This document shows, piece by piece, positions 9,336-18,329 of a stretch of 64,000 bases of DNA. Source of the DNA: Arthrospira sp. PCC 9108 (GTDB lineage Bacteria; Cyanobacteriota; Cyanobacteriia; Cyanobacteriales; Microcoleaceae); contig CP066886.1 of NCBI GenBank assembly GCA_016745315.1, positions 1,023,501 to 1,087,500 on the forward strand, written 5' to 3'. Each line of letters opens with the position of its first letter. Positions within the stretch are counted from its first letter, which is position 1. Below the pieces are notes generated by a model. That model was given only the letters and a program-made list of their open reading frames with translations, was not told the DNA's origin and did no database searches. The translations under genes and the position numbers were made by a program.

Positions 9336-10192
9336 TAATTGACGACTTAATATTGGGGTTTATATGCAACCATAGCCAGGTAACTCGAATCGGAAAAGCG
9401 ATCCAAAGTTCCATATACCTAGCCACTGGGGCATGGTTTTTGAACATCTCTGAGAATTTTAGCTGATGCCGACCACAACTGAACCAAATTGGGGACTTTT
9501 CTTAGAAGTTCCTCAAAGCTGCTATCCCTCACCCCATCAGCTATGGAAGCATTTTTTGGAGATTTAGGGAGGCGATCGACAAATTTCGGCAAAAATTTTT
9601 GGAACCATCTGCCAACCCCCTCCGTCATTTTTGTAAGTATCAGCGATATAATTGGCCTATTACTGACAGTGCGATCCAAAATAAGGCCCAGGGCATAACC
9701 AACTTGCCCTACTTAAACGGAGACAGTTGGCCATTTACTGGAACCCAAGGAATTACAAACCTCAGAAATGTAGTGTTTGTAACTGTTCGCATATAGGGTG
9801 TTTAGAGGAGTTTCTAAGTTAAAATCGTTTCAGCCATTGCCAGGGTAACGATTATCTGTTAAGCTAGTTGTGATTTTTTGCGATCTCTCTATAATGTTGA
9901 GGAATTCTCTTAAATCATAGTTTGATCGGTAATATGGGCAAAAACCCCATCTAGTTCTAACAGACTTTTCCGGTCTTTTCCCATAACAAATAGGGAAAAG
10001 GCTTCCGGGTTTCGCTGGTATGGTTGAGAAATACTGAGTGTAAAAACTGGTTTGCCCAATCATCAGCTTTAGCCAAATTACCGTAAAATTACTCTAAATT
10101 TATCGGCAAACCTACCGAATATCCAGACTGCTATTGTAGAATCCCAATTGTCGAAAATTATTCATTTGTCCAACATTTCGTGAGGAGCACTT
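9336..10192. other. Long intergenic region with possible gene remnant
   Basis: No convincing gene. A + frame from about 9506 to 9796 (FWRFREAIDKFRQKFLEPSA, then further coding-like residues) looks like a fragment of a lost protein, but has no start site and no recognised family. The last 50 bases hold the upstream region of the RTX gene. The rest shows no structure that I recognise. Confidence 0.3.
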
Positions 10193-11059
10193 ATGTCACA
10201 GGTAGTTGACCCCACCGAGTTTCAGGTAGTTTTTACAGCCAACGGAGCCGTTATAGTCGGTAGTCCCAATCAGTCTAACCGCATTCGGGGAACTGCAGAT
10301 GCTATCCGCATACAGGGTGGCGATATGGCGGATACCCTAACCGCTGGCGACAACCCCAACATGGTTATCTACGGCTTCAGCGGTAATGACTCAATAGTTG
10401 GTGGCGAAGGCGGCAACGAACTATATGGTAACCAAGGAAACGACACCATATATGGCATAGCAGGTAATAACCTAATCTATGGCGGTCAAGGTGATGACCT
10501 AATCTACGGTGGTGATGGTAATAGCAGCCTATCCGGTGACAAAGGTAACGATACCCTAGTCGGTGGTAGTGGCAATGACATCATGCGTGGTGGTGATGGA
10601 GATGATTTACTCATAGGTGGTGATGGTAACGACCTACTATTTGGGGAGAAAGGCAACGACACCCTCCAAGGTGGTCCCGGCAACGATACCATGTATGGTG
10701 GTCAAGGTGATGACCTCATCCAGGGTGGCGATGGCAATGACTTCCTAGCCGGTGACAAAGGTAACGACACCCTAACAGGTGGTGCCGGTGCTGATACCTT
10801 TGCTTTAACTGCTAATCCTAACCTAAGTCGCGATGTCATTACTGACTTCAATAGTGCAGAGGGAGACGTAATTGCTCTACGCGCTGGTGCCGGATATAAC
10901 TTAGACTCCTTCCAAACTGTAGCCACTGCTGCAGACGCTGGTGGGTTAGGCGGTTTAGTTTACATCCAAAGCACAGGCGTTTTACTATTCAACGGCGAAG
11001 AAGTAGCCGAGTTCTTAGGTTCTCCAGATATTACAGCTTCCGATTTCGAGCTATTCTAA
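10193..11059 (+). CDS. RTX (hemolysin-type) calcium-binding repeat protein
   Basis: 288-residue protein with a short N-terminal region, about fifteen RTX nonapeptides (GGxGxDxLx type: GGQGDDLIYGGDGN, GGAGADTF) across residues 60-200, and a C-terminal beta domain ending in DITASDFELF. The C-terminal part (FALTANPNLSRDVITDFNSAEGD) resembles the serralysin C-terminal domain used in type I secretion. RTX repeats fold on binding calcium outside the cell. There is no enzyme domain, so it may be structural or an adhesin-like surface protein. A GAGGAG ribosome site lies seven bases before the ATG. A strong terminator follows at 11151. One of three RTX genes within 4 kb. Confidence 0.85.
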   Translation: MSQVVDPTEFQVVFTANGAVIVGSPNQSNRIRGTADAIRIQGGDMADTLTAGDNPNMVIYGFSGNDSIVGGEGGNELYGNQGNDTIYGIAGNNLIYGGQGDDLIYGGDGNSSLSGDKGNDTLVGGSGNDIMRGGDGDDLLIGGDGNDLLFGEKGNDTLQGGPGNDTMYGGQGDDLIQGGDGNDFLAGDKGNDTLTGGAGADTFALTANPNLSRDVITDFNSAEGDVIALRAGAGYNLDSFQTVATAADAGGLGGLVYIQSTGVLLFNGEEVAEFLGSPDITASDFELF

Positions 11060-11464
11060 GGTTAAAATCCTTGGCGTAGGAGTTAAGTCGTATTGGTTCC
11101 CATTTTGGAATAGTAGATTGCTCCTCGATTCTCAATAGTAATTAATTTAAAAGTAGGGTTAGTAATAGCCCTACTTTTTTTGTGGCATTAATCACACAGC
11201 CTATAGCCAAAGGTATCAGGCAAAAGGCTATAGAAAAGTATTGGACTGTTTTCCGGATGAATGGCCTCTCGCCTAGAGGATAGGAGTAGTTTGATCTAAT
11301 GCTGAAAATGTCTGCACATGAGATTGAGGACATGACCTGATCAGATATTCTCAAGTCCGAGGCCATCTAACCATCAATACCCTTTTCAGCCTTTTTAACA
11401 CGATTACACTCAATGGATGGTTTGACCTAAGCCATGAGCCTTTATAAAAGGAAAGTCCCTAACT
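11060..11464. other. Intergenic region between two RTX genes
   Basis: Contains the terminator of the upstream RTX gene at 11151-11182, then about 280 bases without a recognised gene. Just before the next RTX gene the stretch TTTATAAAAGGAAAG gives a ribosome-site-like purine run. Confidence 0.4.
11151..11182 (+). terminator. Rho-independent terminator after RTX gene
   Basis: AAGTAGGG, a short loop, then CCCTACTT is followed by a run of seven T. The perfect eight-pair stem and uninterrupted T tract 92 bases after the RTX stop make a textbook intrinsic terminator. Confidence 0.85.
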
Positions 11465-11788
11465 ATGTCACAGTTTATTGAAACCCCTCAAATTGAAGAA
11501 TTGGCCGACGGAAGTTTAATCTTTCGAGGAGCTACCGACCAGGAAAATGTTTTTGATGGAGGGTCCGGTGATGATAGCATTACCGGCGGGAATAGTGACG
11601 ACACTTTGTATGGCGGCCCCGGTAATGACACTATTGCTGGTCTTGGTGGTAATGACCTGATTTTGGGAGAAGAGGGTGATGATTCCCTTATGGGTGGTTC
11701 TGGTGATGATACTATCTATGGTGGCGAAGGAAACGATACCATCGACGGTCAAGAAAGATCAGGAATAATGGATGATTATTATGTTTGA
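11465..11788 (+). CDS. Short RTX calcium-binding protein, probably truncated
   Basis: 107 residues: a 30-residue lead, then six to seven RTX nonapeptides (GGSGDDSITGGNSDDTLYGGPGN type), then an abrupt tail DGQERSGIMDDYYV without the usual C-terminal secretion domain. Downstream of the stop, another frame still reads YGGGGKVVNDDDH, which looks like further RTX sequence. The gene is probably the 5' part of a longer one cut by a frame change or deletion. It is followed, tail to tail, by yidD. The ATG at 11465 has AAGGAAAG about ten bases upstream. It may still be expressed; function is unknown. Confidence 0.6.
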   Translation: MSQFIETPQIEELADGSLIFRGATDQENVFDGGSGDDSITGGNSDDTLYGGPGNDTIAGLGGNDLILGEEGDDSLMGGSGDDTIYGGEGNDTIDGQERSGIMDDYYV

Positions 11789-11812
11789 TGTATGGCGGCG
11801 GGGGGAAAGTTG

Positions 11813-12043
11813 TTAATGATGATGATCATCTTTTGGGGGAACAGGATCATAGCCGCCTGGGTGAAGGGGATGACAGCGCAAAATACGAGCGATCGCCATC
11901 CATCCCCCCCGAAAAATGCCAAAGCGATCTATTGCTTCCATAGCATATTCTGAACAAGTGGGATAAAAGCGACAAGCGGGAGGAAGCACCGGAGAAATCA
12001 ATGACTTATAACCCCTAATCAAACCAATTAATATCCGTTTCAT
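11813..12043 (-). CDS. yidD: Membrane protein insertion efficiency factor YidD
   Basis: 76-residue basic protein of the YidD family, thought to assist YidC/Sec insertion of membrane proteins at the inner face of the plasma membrane. The family signature is complete: GYKSLISPVLPPACRFYPTC, then SEYAMEAI, FRGGWMAIARILRCHPLHPGGYDPVP. The start at ATG 12043 (MKRILIGLIRGYK) is preferred to the upstream in-frame ATG at 12064 because it matches the family. It lies one base after the truB stop, so the two genes are translationally linked. The tail KDDHHH is family-typical in being variable. No sign of damage. Confidence 0.9.
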   Translation of the reverse strand: MKRILIGLIRGYKSLISPVLPPACRFYPTCSEYAMEAIDRFGIFRGGWMAIARILRCHPLHPGGYDPVPPKDDHHH

Positions 12044-12044
12044 A

Positions 12045-12941
12045 TCAACTATCCAACATGACAACTTGGGGAGCTAATACCATAGTATCCTGTTCTTGAA
12101 TAATGCGTCCAATACCGAGAAACTGACCGGATTGGTCATCCACCCGTAACACTGTATCGACATTTCCCGCCACGGGAACCCGCTGTCCGTGACTCCAACG
12201 TTTAGCATCTTCGGAACCGAGGGCGATCGCCTGTAAATGAGTCAAAGCCACAGAGGGGTCAAGGGGTTTAAACTGTTCCCGCTTGACGAGATCTTCCAAC
12301 TCTTCAATAGTCAAACTATTTGCCAAGCTAAACCCACTCGACTGTAGGCGAACTAAACCCGCCAGAGTCCCCCCGGTGTTCAGACGTTCCCCCAAATCCC
12401 TAGCAATAGAACGGATATAAGTTCCCGGACCACAGGCGATCGCCAATTCCACCTCTGGAAACTCCCCAGGTCGCCAACTCAAAACATCCAACCCAAACAC
12501 CTCCACCGTCCGGGTGGGAACTTCCACCACCTCACCCCGTCTGGCTCTCTCATATAAGCGCTTTCCCCCCACATGAATCGCACTATAATAGGGTGGTTTT
12601 TGCTCAATTTTCCCGATAAATTCAGGCAACAGGGCGGCGATATGTTCCAGTTGCAAATGAGAAGCCGATCGCACCTGTAAAGTTTCCCCCTCCAGGTCAT
12701 CAGTGGCGGTTGTCATCCCAAAGCGAATCACTCCCCGATAGGCTTTCTCAGAGGACAGAAATTGCAGCAGGCGGGTAGCCCTTCCCAATGCAATAGGTAG
12801 GACCCCAGTCGCCGCCGGATCAAGGGTTCCTGCGTGTCCTACCCGCTTTAGGTGTAACACACGTCGAACCCTTGCCACACAGTCATGGGAAGTCCACTCC
12901 AGTGGCTTATTCAAATTAAGGAACCCTTGCAAATCGGCCAT
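12045..12941 (-). CDS. truB: tRNA pseudouridine(55) synthase TruB
   Basis: 298-residue enzyme that isomerises U55 to pseudouridine in the T loop of tRNAs. The N-terminal GFLNLNKPLEWTSHD and the catalytic motif GHAGTLDP with Asp41 are present. The middle has RFGMTTATDDLEGE and KPPYYSAIHVGGKRLYE, and the TruB C-terminal domain (VALAPQVVM region) follows. ATG 12941 is preferred over an in-frame TTG at 12944. The gene ends one base before yidD and starts just downstream of an RTX gene on the same strand (about 5 bases), so all three may be read together. Length is normal for cyanobacterial TruB. Confidence 0.95.
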   Translation of the reverse strand: MADLQGFLNLNKPLEWTSHDCVARVRRVLHLKRVGHAGTLDPAATGVLPIALGRATRLLQFLSSEKAYRGVIRFGMTTATDDLEGETLQVRSASHLQLEHIAALLPEFIGKIEQKPPYYSAIHVGGKRLYERARRGEVVEVPTRTVEVFGLDVLSWRPGEFPEVELAIACGPGTYIRSIARDLGERLNTGGTLAGLVRLQSSGFSLANSLTIEELEDLVKREQFKPLDPSVALTHLQAIALGSEDAKRWSHGQRVPVAGNVDTVLRVDDQSGQFLGIGRIIQEQDTMVLAPQVVMLDS

Positions 12942-12946
12942 CAATC

Positions 12947-13857
12947 TTAAATAGTGATCTCATCAATTGCGGTAAAATCCCCGGAAGTGAGATTATCCAC
13001 ACCAACCACAATAGCCACAAAAGCGCGATTAGGATCAAAACTTTGCCTCAGTCGGATAACGGTGCTATCTTCCAGTTCCCCTTCCAGTCCCACGGAAGTA
13101 CCGGAAACAAACTCTAGGTTAGTAGATCGCAGACCACCCGACAGCAAAATATCATCGTCACTCGGAGTATAATCCATAATGACATCGGCTTCCGGAATGT
13201 TGACCCCCCCACTGAGGGAACTTACCACAAAGGAGTCGCGACCTTCCCCACCGATGAGAGTATCAGCGCCAGTATCTCCCGACAGCAGATCATTGCCATC
13301 ACCGCCATATAGGATATCATCGTTTTTGCCACCGAAGAGGGTATCGTTTCCATCCCCTCCATATAGCCAGTCATTAGCTAAATTGCCAAACAGCAGATCA
13401 TCTCCGGCTTCACCATAGAGGGTATCTGCTTCTTGACCACCATAGAGGGTATCATTGCCATTGCCGCCATAAAGCAAATCCCGGCCTTGGTTGCCAAATA
13501 ATAGGTCATTTCCGGCTTCTCCCAACAGGGTATCAGAACCGGGTCCGCCATAGATGGTATCATTATTGCTACCCCCCAATAAGGAGTCGGGTCCGTCACC
13601 TCCAAGAATGCGATCGGCGGCACCAGTCCCCCTCACGGTTTCCCCGGCTGAGTCGGTGACAGTAATTTCATTAACTGAACCATTGCTGCTCAAGGTTTCC
13701 CCAAAGTCGGGGGTTCCATTTCCCAAATTATTACCGGAATTATTAGTTCCTCCGTTGACGGAACCTTCGGGGGGATAATCAGATCAGCGGGTAAGGTATC
13801 CACACTGAATAGCTGCTCTAAAATCTCTGGATCGATTACAACTCCTGTAGATGACAT
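12947..13857 (-). pseudogene. RTX calcium-binding repeat protein, frame-shifted near start
   Basis: About 300-residue RTX protein. From ATG 13857 (GAGG site seven bases upstream) the frame reads MSSTGVVIDPEILEQLFSVD, then shifts at the G6 run 13771-13776 on the + strand (C6 on the coding strand). The downstream frame continues through GSVNGGTNNSGNN into about ten RTX nonapeptides (GGSNNDTIYGGPGSDTLLG) and a C-terminal domain with VIMDYTPSDDDILLSG and a final LTSGDFTAIDEITI. One more base in the run restores a single frame. If the base is truly missing, only the part from 13726 could be made. The repeats bind calcium in this family; no enzyme domain is seen. Confidence 0.75.
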
Positions 13858-13889
13858 AATAATTCCTCAATGTTGTTTATAAGTTGGTT

Positions 13890-14870
13890 TTATCGACTGG
13901 AATAAATACCCCGTTCCCTTAATTGTTGCATAAAAAACTCTTCGAGGGAAAGGCGGGATAAATTCATGGATATCAGTTGAGCATTAATATCCTGTAAATG
14001 GGCGATAAATTCCTGGGGATTTCCTTGCAGATTGCCGCGCCAATAGTCTTGTTCAATTTCCAAGTTGGTTACCCATTCCTCCAGTTCTTGAGGATTACCA
14101 CCTTTGCCACTCACGGCATAGGTTTCAGTAATTCCTAATAACTCATCCAAAGAACCGATAGAAACGAGTTCTCCCCTGGCTAAAATGGCGACGCGATCGC
14201 ATATTTTCTCGACATCTGACAGGACATGACTGTTAAAAAATATGGTTTTTCCTTGCTGCTTCAGTGATAAAATAATCTCTCGGATTTGATAACGACCCAT
14301 CGGATCAAGACCGGACATAGGCTCATCTAAAAATACTATTTCCGGGTCATTAATTAAGGCTTGAGCCATGCCAATCCGTTGTAGCATTCCCTTAGAATAC
14401 TGTCGCATCTGTTTTTTGATGGCGGCTGATTTTGCCAGTCCGACTAAATCTAATAATTCGGGAATCCTTGGGCGACTAACTGCTTTAGGTATTTGGAAGA
14501 GTTCCGCCGCTAACTCTAAAAATTCCCACCCGGTCAGATAGTCGTAAAAATAGGCGTTTTCTGGTAAATAACCAACTCGCTGTTTAACTTGGCGATCGCC
14601 AATAGGTTTCCCCAATAAATAAGCCGCGCCAGAAGTGGGACGCACCAAGCCTAGTAACACTTTAAATAAAGTCGTTTTGCCGGCTCCATTTTGTCCCAAA
14701 AGCCCAAAAGTTTCCCCCTGATATATACTCAGACTACAATTAATCAGGGATTCGATTTTTTGATTCATCCAAAATCCCGTCCGGTAAAATTTACCTAACT
14801 TCTCGGTGCTAACTACCGCCGGGGGTGAAGATTTCGGTGATTGGGGGGGTATGGTTTCAGTCTGATTCAT
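13890..14870 (-). CDS. ABC transporter ATP-binding protein
   Basis: 326-residue ATPase of the NatA/GldA-like export group. Seen: Walker A (GQNGAGKTT, about 59-67), Q loop in a GYLPENAYFY context, signature YSKGMLQRIGMAQAL, Walker B IVFLDEP with the following MSGLDPMGR, and switch His in NSHVLSDVEKICD. The C-terminal 90 residues form the usual extra domain of this group. It would power a separate membrane permease, which is not adjacent here. The start overlaps the CoA-binding protein gene by 14 bases, suggesting a two-gene operon. The transported substrate cannot be told. Confidence 0.9.
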   Translation of the reverse strand: MNQTETIPPQSPKSSPPAVVSTEKLGKFYRTGFWMNQKIESLINCSLSIYQGETFGLLGQNGAGKTTLFKVLLGLVRPTSGAAYLLGKPIGDRQVKQRVGYLPENAYFYDYLTGWEFLELAAELFQIPKAVSRPRIPELLDLVGLAKSAAIKKQMRQYSKGMLQRIGMAQALINDPEIVFLDEPMSGLDPMGRYQIREIILSLKQQGKTIFFNSHVLSDVEKICDRVAILARGELVSIGSLDELLGITETYAVSGKGGNPQELEEWVTNLEIEQDYWRGNLQGNPQEFIAHLQDINAQLISMNLSRLSLEEFFMQQLRERGIYSSR

Positions 14871-15336
14871 ACTTTCTGCTTATATGAAGACGCTCGATCT
14901 CAATTTTAATACATAGGTTCATCACTAGGTTTAATCCGGCATCTAAAGCCTTTTGACTGGCTTCTGGGTGGGTGATTCCCAACTGACTCCACACGGTTTT
15001 CGCCCCAGCAGCGATCGCCTCATCAACAATTTCTGGTAGATATTGCGAACCTCGAAAAACATTCACAATATCAATAGTTTCCGGGACCGCCTGCAAATTA
15101 GGATAACAAGGTTGACCGCTAACCTCTCTCAATAAAGGATTCACCGGATAGACCCGATAGCCCCGGTTTCGCAAAAATTCAGCCACCATGTAACTAGGGC
15201 GCGCCGGTTTATTGGAATGACCATAAACGGCGATCGCCTCAGACTCCGCCAACACCTGAGCCATTGCGGTATCATCTTGGTTGAGATCAAGCATATTCTG
15301 GATATCCTCAGAATTTAGGGCCCATGGTAAACCCAT
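14857..15336 (-). CDS. CoA-binding (YccU-like) protein
   Basis: 159-residue single Rossmann-type CoA-binding domain, like the N-terminal part of succinyl-CoA ligase alpha. The typical order is visible: AIAVYGHSNKPARPSYMVAEFLRNRGYRVYPVNP, then IDIVNVFRGSQYLPEIV, AKTVWSQLGI and a final cysteine-containing segment GLNLVMNLCIKIE. Function of the stand-alone form is not established. The 3' end overlaps the ABC ATPase gene by 14 bases. An alternative start lies 14 codons in. It is divergent from the acyltransferase gene. Confidence 0.85.
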   Translation of the reverse strand: MGLPWALNSEDIQNMLDLNQDDTAMAQVLAESEAIAVYGHSNKPARPSYMVAEFLRNRGYRVYPVNPLLREVSGQPCYPNLQAVPETIDIVNVFRGSQYLPEIVDEAIAAGAKTVWSQLGITHPEASQKALDAGLNLVMNLCIKIEIERLHISRKYESD

Positions 15337-15406
15337 CGCGGCGTTTTCCGCATCTGGAAAAGGGAAGATCTTGATTGAATCTAGTTGCTACTGGGAGTCG
15401 ATAACC

Positions 15407-16296
15407 TTGAACCGATTTACCGATAATCATACCGAGCATCATACCGATAATAATTATGCCCCACCATCACCACCAGACCTAGATGGTTGGTGCTTACAGG
15501 GACGAGATCCTGAGTTTGTCCGATCGCTCATGCCAGTTTTGGGATGGTTTTACCAGCACTATTTTCGGGTCAAAATGGACGGCTGGCAGCATCTCCGAGA
15601 TTCAGGCAGAATGTTAATTGTCGGTTCCCATAATGGTGGCTTGGCTGCGCCAGATATGCACATGGGTTTATATGGCTGGGCCGATCGCTTTGGCTGCGAT
15701 CGCCCTCTATATGGTTTAATGCACCCCAAAGTCTGGGAAATGTCCCCCCCAGTTGCTACTCAAGCCGTGCGGTGTGGTGCTATTCGCGCCCATCCCCGAA
15801 TGGCGATCGCCGCCTTACAAGCAGATTATCCCGTTTTGGTTTATCCAGGGGGCCAGAAGATGTGTTTCGCCCCCACAATATGAGAAATCAGATTTATTTT
15901 GCCGGGCGGCGCGGGTTTATTAAATTGGCCCTACGCACCGAGTCCCCTATTGTTCCCCTCATTTCCCATGGAGCCCATGATACCCTCATTGTCCTCGCTG
16001 ATTGTTATCAACAGGTTAAAATCCTCCATGATTTGGGGATGCCTTGGTTACTCGATATTGACCCGGAAGTTTTCCCCATTTATTTGGGACTCCCCTGGGG
16101 GTTAAGTATTGGTCCTTTGCCGAATATCCCTTTACCAGGGGAAATCTATATTCGGATCTGTCAACCTATTGTCTTTCAACGCTATGGTCGAGAGGCGGCC
16201 GGCGATCGTGATTATGTCGAGTCCTGTTACCAATTGGTCAAAACTCAGATGCAACAAGAACTCGATCGCCTTGTCCTCCAGGTCGAGAAATCCTGA
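15407..16296 (+). pseudogene. Phospholipid/glycerol acyltransferase family protein, frame-shifted
   Basis: LPLAT-type acyltransferase that would move an acyl chain to a glycerolipid at the membrane. Its block I is SHNGGLAAPD (H-N-x4-P-D in place of the usual H-x4-D). It also has a YPGGPEDVFRP motif and RRGFIKLALRTESPIVPL. That group is common in cyanobacteria next to diacylglycerol acyltransferase-like enzymes. The first frame leaves this path at the G5 run 15848-15852 and stops at 15883; the second frame carries the rest to 16296. One more G gives YPGGPEDVF without a break. The start is uncertain: TTG 15407 has GGGAG nine bases upstream; ATG 15529 is an alternative. Confidence 0.75.
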
Positions 16297-16691
16297 ATCT
16301 CCCTCTCTGGATAGTTATGCAAATCTTAAATCTTTATTAATTTGGAAAACGGCGATCGACAAAAATTAACACCCCAAATTTAATCACACCAGCTATAATC
16401 CCCAATTTCCGCCCTTTCTACCTCAACTACATTGCTCAATAACCATGATTTCCGGTTCGGGATCAAGGTATACCTAGTTAATAGCTATTGCTACCCGGTT
16501 CAAAGTCTGGCATAATTGATCAGTAGCTAAACAGAGCGACCCGTTCTTTAAGTTTTTTTAACCTGCTACTAACCATCCGTTAAATATCTCCTCTGAATGT
16601 CGTGGTAATCTGGCTAAATTGTCAGGAATTACCCGATAGTTTTGGGGTATATTAGCGCCAAATTTAAACCTAGTAAAAAAACCCATTTAAA
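16297..16691. other. Intergenic region, no feature recognised
   Basis: About 395 A-T rich bases between the acyltransferase and a small zinc-ribbon gene. It should contain the promoter of the latter. I see no tRNA, hairpin or repeat that I can support. Confidence 0.35.
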
Positions 16692-16880
16692 ATGTCTACC
16701 AAACAAATCATTCATTGTCCTAATTGCGGTTCCCACGCCGAACGCTATCACAGCCCTACACTCATTAAAACCCAGTGTCACACCTGTGACTATTTAATGA
16801 TTACCTGTTCTGAAACCGGAAAAGTCGTCGAAGCCTACGCCCCTGGTCTATATGCCAGTGTATTGCAAGCCGTCAGCTAA
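16692..16880 (+). CDS. Small zinc-ribbon protein, cyanobacterial, unknown function
   Basis: 62-residue protein with two cysteine pairs: CPNCG at residues 9-13 and CHTC at residues 29-32, spaced like a zinc ribbon. Further conserved-looking residues are HxxRYHSPT and AYAPGLYASVL. The family is of unknown function. ATG 16692 is the only start. It precedes grxC on the same strand by 104 bases, but a hairpin lies between them. Nucleic-acid or protein binding is possible but not shown. Confidence 0.75.
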   Translation: MSTKQIIHCPNCGSHAERYHSPTLIKTQCHTCDYLMITCSETGKVVEAYAPGLYASVLQAVS

Positions 16881-16897
16881 CCTATCCACTATTTTAT

Positions 16898-16921
16898 GGC
16901 CACCCTGTTCCCAGGGTGGTC
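16898..16921 (+). terminator. Hairpin between zinc-ribbon gene and grxC
   Basis: GGCCACCCTG, loop TTCC, CAGGGTGGTC make a ten-pair stem (one G-U) 17 bases after the zinc-ribbon stop. It lacks a T run, so it may slow or end transcription weakly, or stabilise the 3' end. Confidence 0.5.
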
Positions 16922-16984
16922 TCGTTGACAAAGCCTAATTAACTTAATATATTAAGAAATATTACTCATCTCCCTAAGACATAT

Positions 16985-17245
16985 ATGACTAATTCCATCG
17001 AAATCTATACTTGGAGTAGCTGCCCATTTTGTTTACGAGCTAAGGCTCTCCTCAAACGCAAAGGCTGGGAGTTTACCGAATATGTGATTGATGGAGATGA
17101 AGAAGCTCGCGATCGCATGGCCGTTAAAGCCAATGGACGGCGTTCTGTTCCCCAAGTCTTCATCAATGGTCGCCATATTGGCGGCTGTGATGACCTCCAC
17201 GCCTTAGAAGCCCAAGGTCAGCTTGATTCCCTACTTAGCGCTTAG
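16985..17245 (+). CDS. grxC: Glutaredoxin 3
   Basis: 86-residue dithiol glutaredoxin that reduces disulphides and glutathione adducts with GSH. The active site is CPFC at residues 13-16. The cis-proline region RRSVPQVFINGRHIGGCDDL carries the usual TVP-like and GG motifs. It lies 70 bases before gshB on the same strand, so the reductant-using enzyme and the glutathione-making enzyme are neighbours, an arrangement common in cyanobacteria. Length and composition are normal. Confidence 0.95.
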   Translation: MTNSIEIYTWSSCPFCLRAKALLKRKGWEFTEYVIDGDEEARDRMAVKANGRRSVPQVFINGRHIGGCDDLHALEAQGQLDSLLSA

Positions 17246-17318
17246 TTAAACAAAACCCCCGACTCTGTACTACTCAGCAGCAGTCTGGGGTTCATCCTGA
17301 TAACTTTTAAAATTATTG

Positions 17319-18302
17319 ATGAAATTTGCTTTTATTATTGACCCCATCGCTAATCTAAATCCCGCCCACGATAGCACTGTTGCTATCATGGAAGCCGCCC
17401 AAGTAATGGGTCATGAAATTTGGATTACTCAAAGCCATCAACTAAGTGTCATTGCGGGGAAAGCCTGGGGAACCCTAACCTCCCTTCGTTTGACTCCTAT
17501 TACCCGACGCGATCAGACTTGGGTGGTCCACTCCCCCTGGTTTGAGTTGGGCGCTTCCACATTACAGCCCTTAGAAGCCATGGATGCAGTGTTTATGCGG
17601 GTTGACCCCCCCGTAACTGTGTCTTACCTATATACCACTTATATTCTCGACTATATCGACCCCACCAAAACTTTAACCGTTAATGCTCCCCAAGGGTTAC
17701 GCGCTGCTAACGAAAAAATGTATGCCCTCCAGTTTGCTGATGTCATTCCTAAAACTATTGTTAGCCGCGAAAAAAAGGTAATTCGGGAATTTGTCGAACA
17801 TGAAGGCGCAGCAGTTTTAAAGCCTTTGGGTGGTAAAGCCGGTGAGGGTATTTTATTTCTGGAACCAGACGATCGCAACTTTAATTCCCTCGTCGAAATC
17901 AGCACCCGCCAAGGTGTTGAACCTGTCATGATTCAAACCTACTTACCCGCCGCCAAAGATGGCGATAAACGCATTATCTTGTTAAATGGTGAACCTATTG
18001 GGGCCGTTAATCGCATTCCTACTGGTAAAGAGTTTCGCGGAAATATGGCCGTCGGCGGTCGCGTCGCTAAAACTCAAATAAGCGATCGAGAGTTGCAAAT
18101 TTGTCGCCGAGTTGCTCCGAAATTAATTGAAGCGGGACTATATTTCGTCGGTCTTGATGTCATTGGTGGTTATCTCACAGAAGTTAATGTCACCAGCCCC
18201 ACTGGGATTAGGGAAATCGATTTACTAGACCATGTAAGTTTGGGTTCTCAGGTGATTGAATGGGTAACTTCTCAAGTAACCCAAATGATTCATCATTCCT
18301 GA
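17319..18302 (+). CDS. gshB: Glutathione synthetase
   Basis: 327-residue ATP-grasp enzyme that joins gamma-glutamylcysteine with glycine in the cytoplasm. Seen: N-terminal KFAFIIDPIANLNPAHDST, MRVDPPV, NAPQGLRAANEK, ATP-grasp parts VLKPLGGKAGEGILF and GDKRIILLNGEPIGAVNR, the acidic metal site GLDVIGGYLTEVNVTSPTG. ATG 17319 is used; an in-frame TTG directly precedes it. It follows grxC. It is bacterial-type and full-length. Confidence 0.95.
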   Translation: MKFAFIIDPIANLNPAHDSTVAIMEAAQVMGHEIWITQSHQLSVIAGKAWGTLTSLRLTPITRRDQTWVVHSPWFELGASTLQPLEAMDAVFMRVDPPVTVSYLYTTYILDYIDPTKTLTVNAPQGLRAANEKMYALQFADVIPKTIVSREKKVIREFVEHEGAAVLKPLGGKAGEGILFLEPDDRNFNSLVEISTRQGVEPVMIQTYLPAAKDGDKRIILLNGEPIGAVNRIPTGKEFRGNMAVGGRVAKTQISDRELQICRRVAPKLIEAGLYFVGLDVIGGYLTEVNVTSPTGIREIDLLDHVSLGSQVIEWVTSQVTQMIHHS

Positions 18303-18329
18303 TACATTACCCCGTCGGTTGGCTTTTTC

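Noticed and set aside
9830..10063. 77-residue ORF on the - strand
   Set aside because: No similarity recognised, no ribosome site, and composition unlike a cyanobacterial protein.
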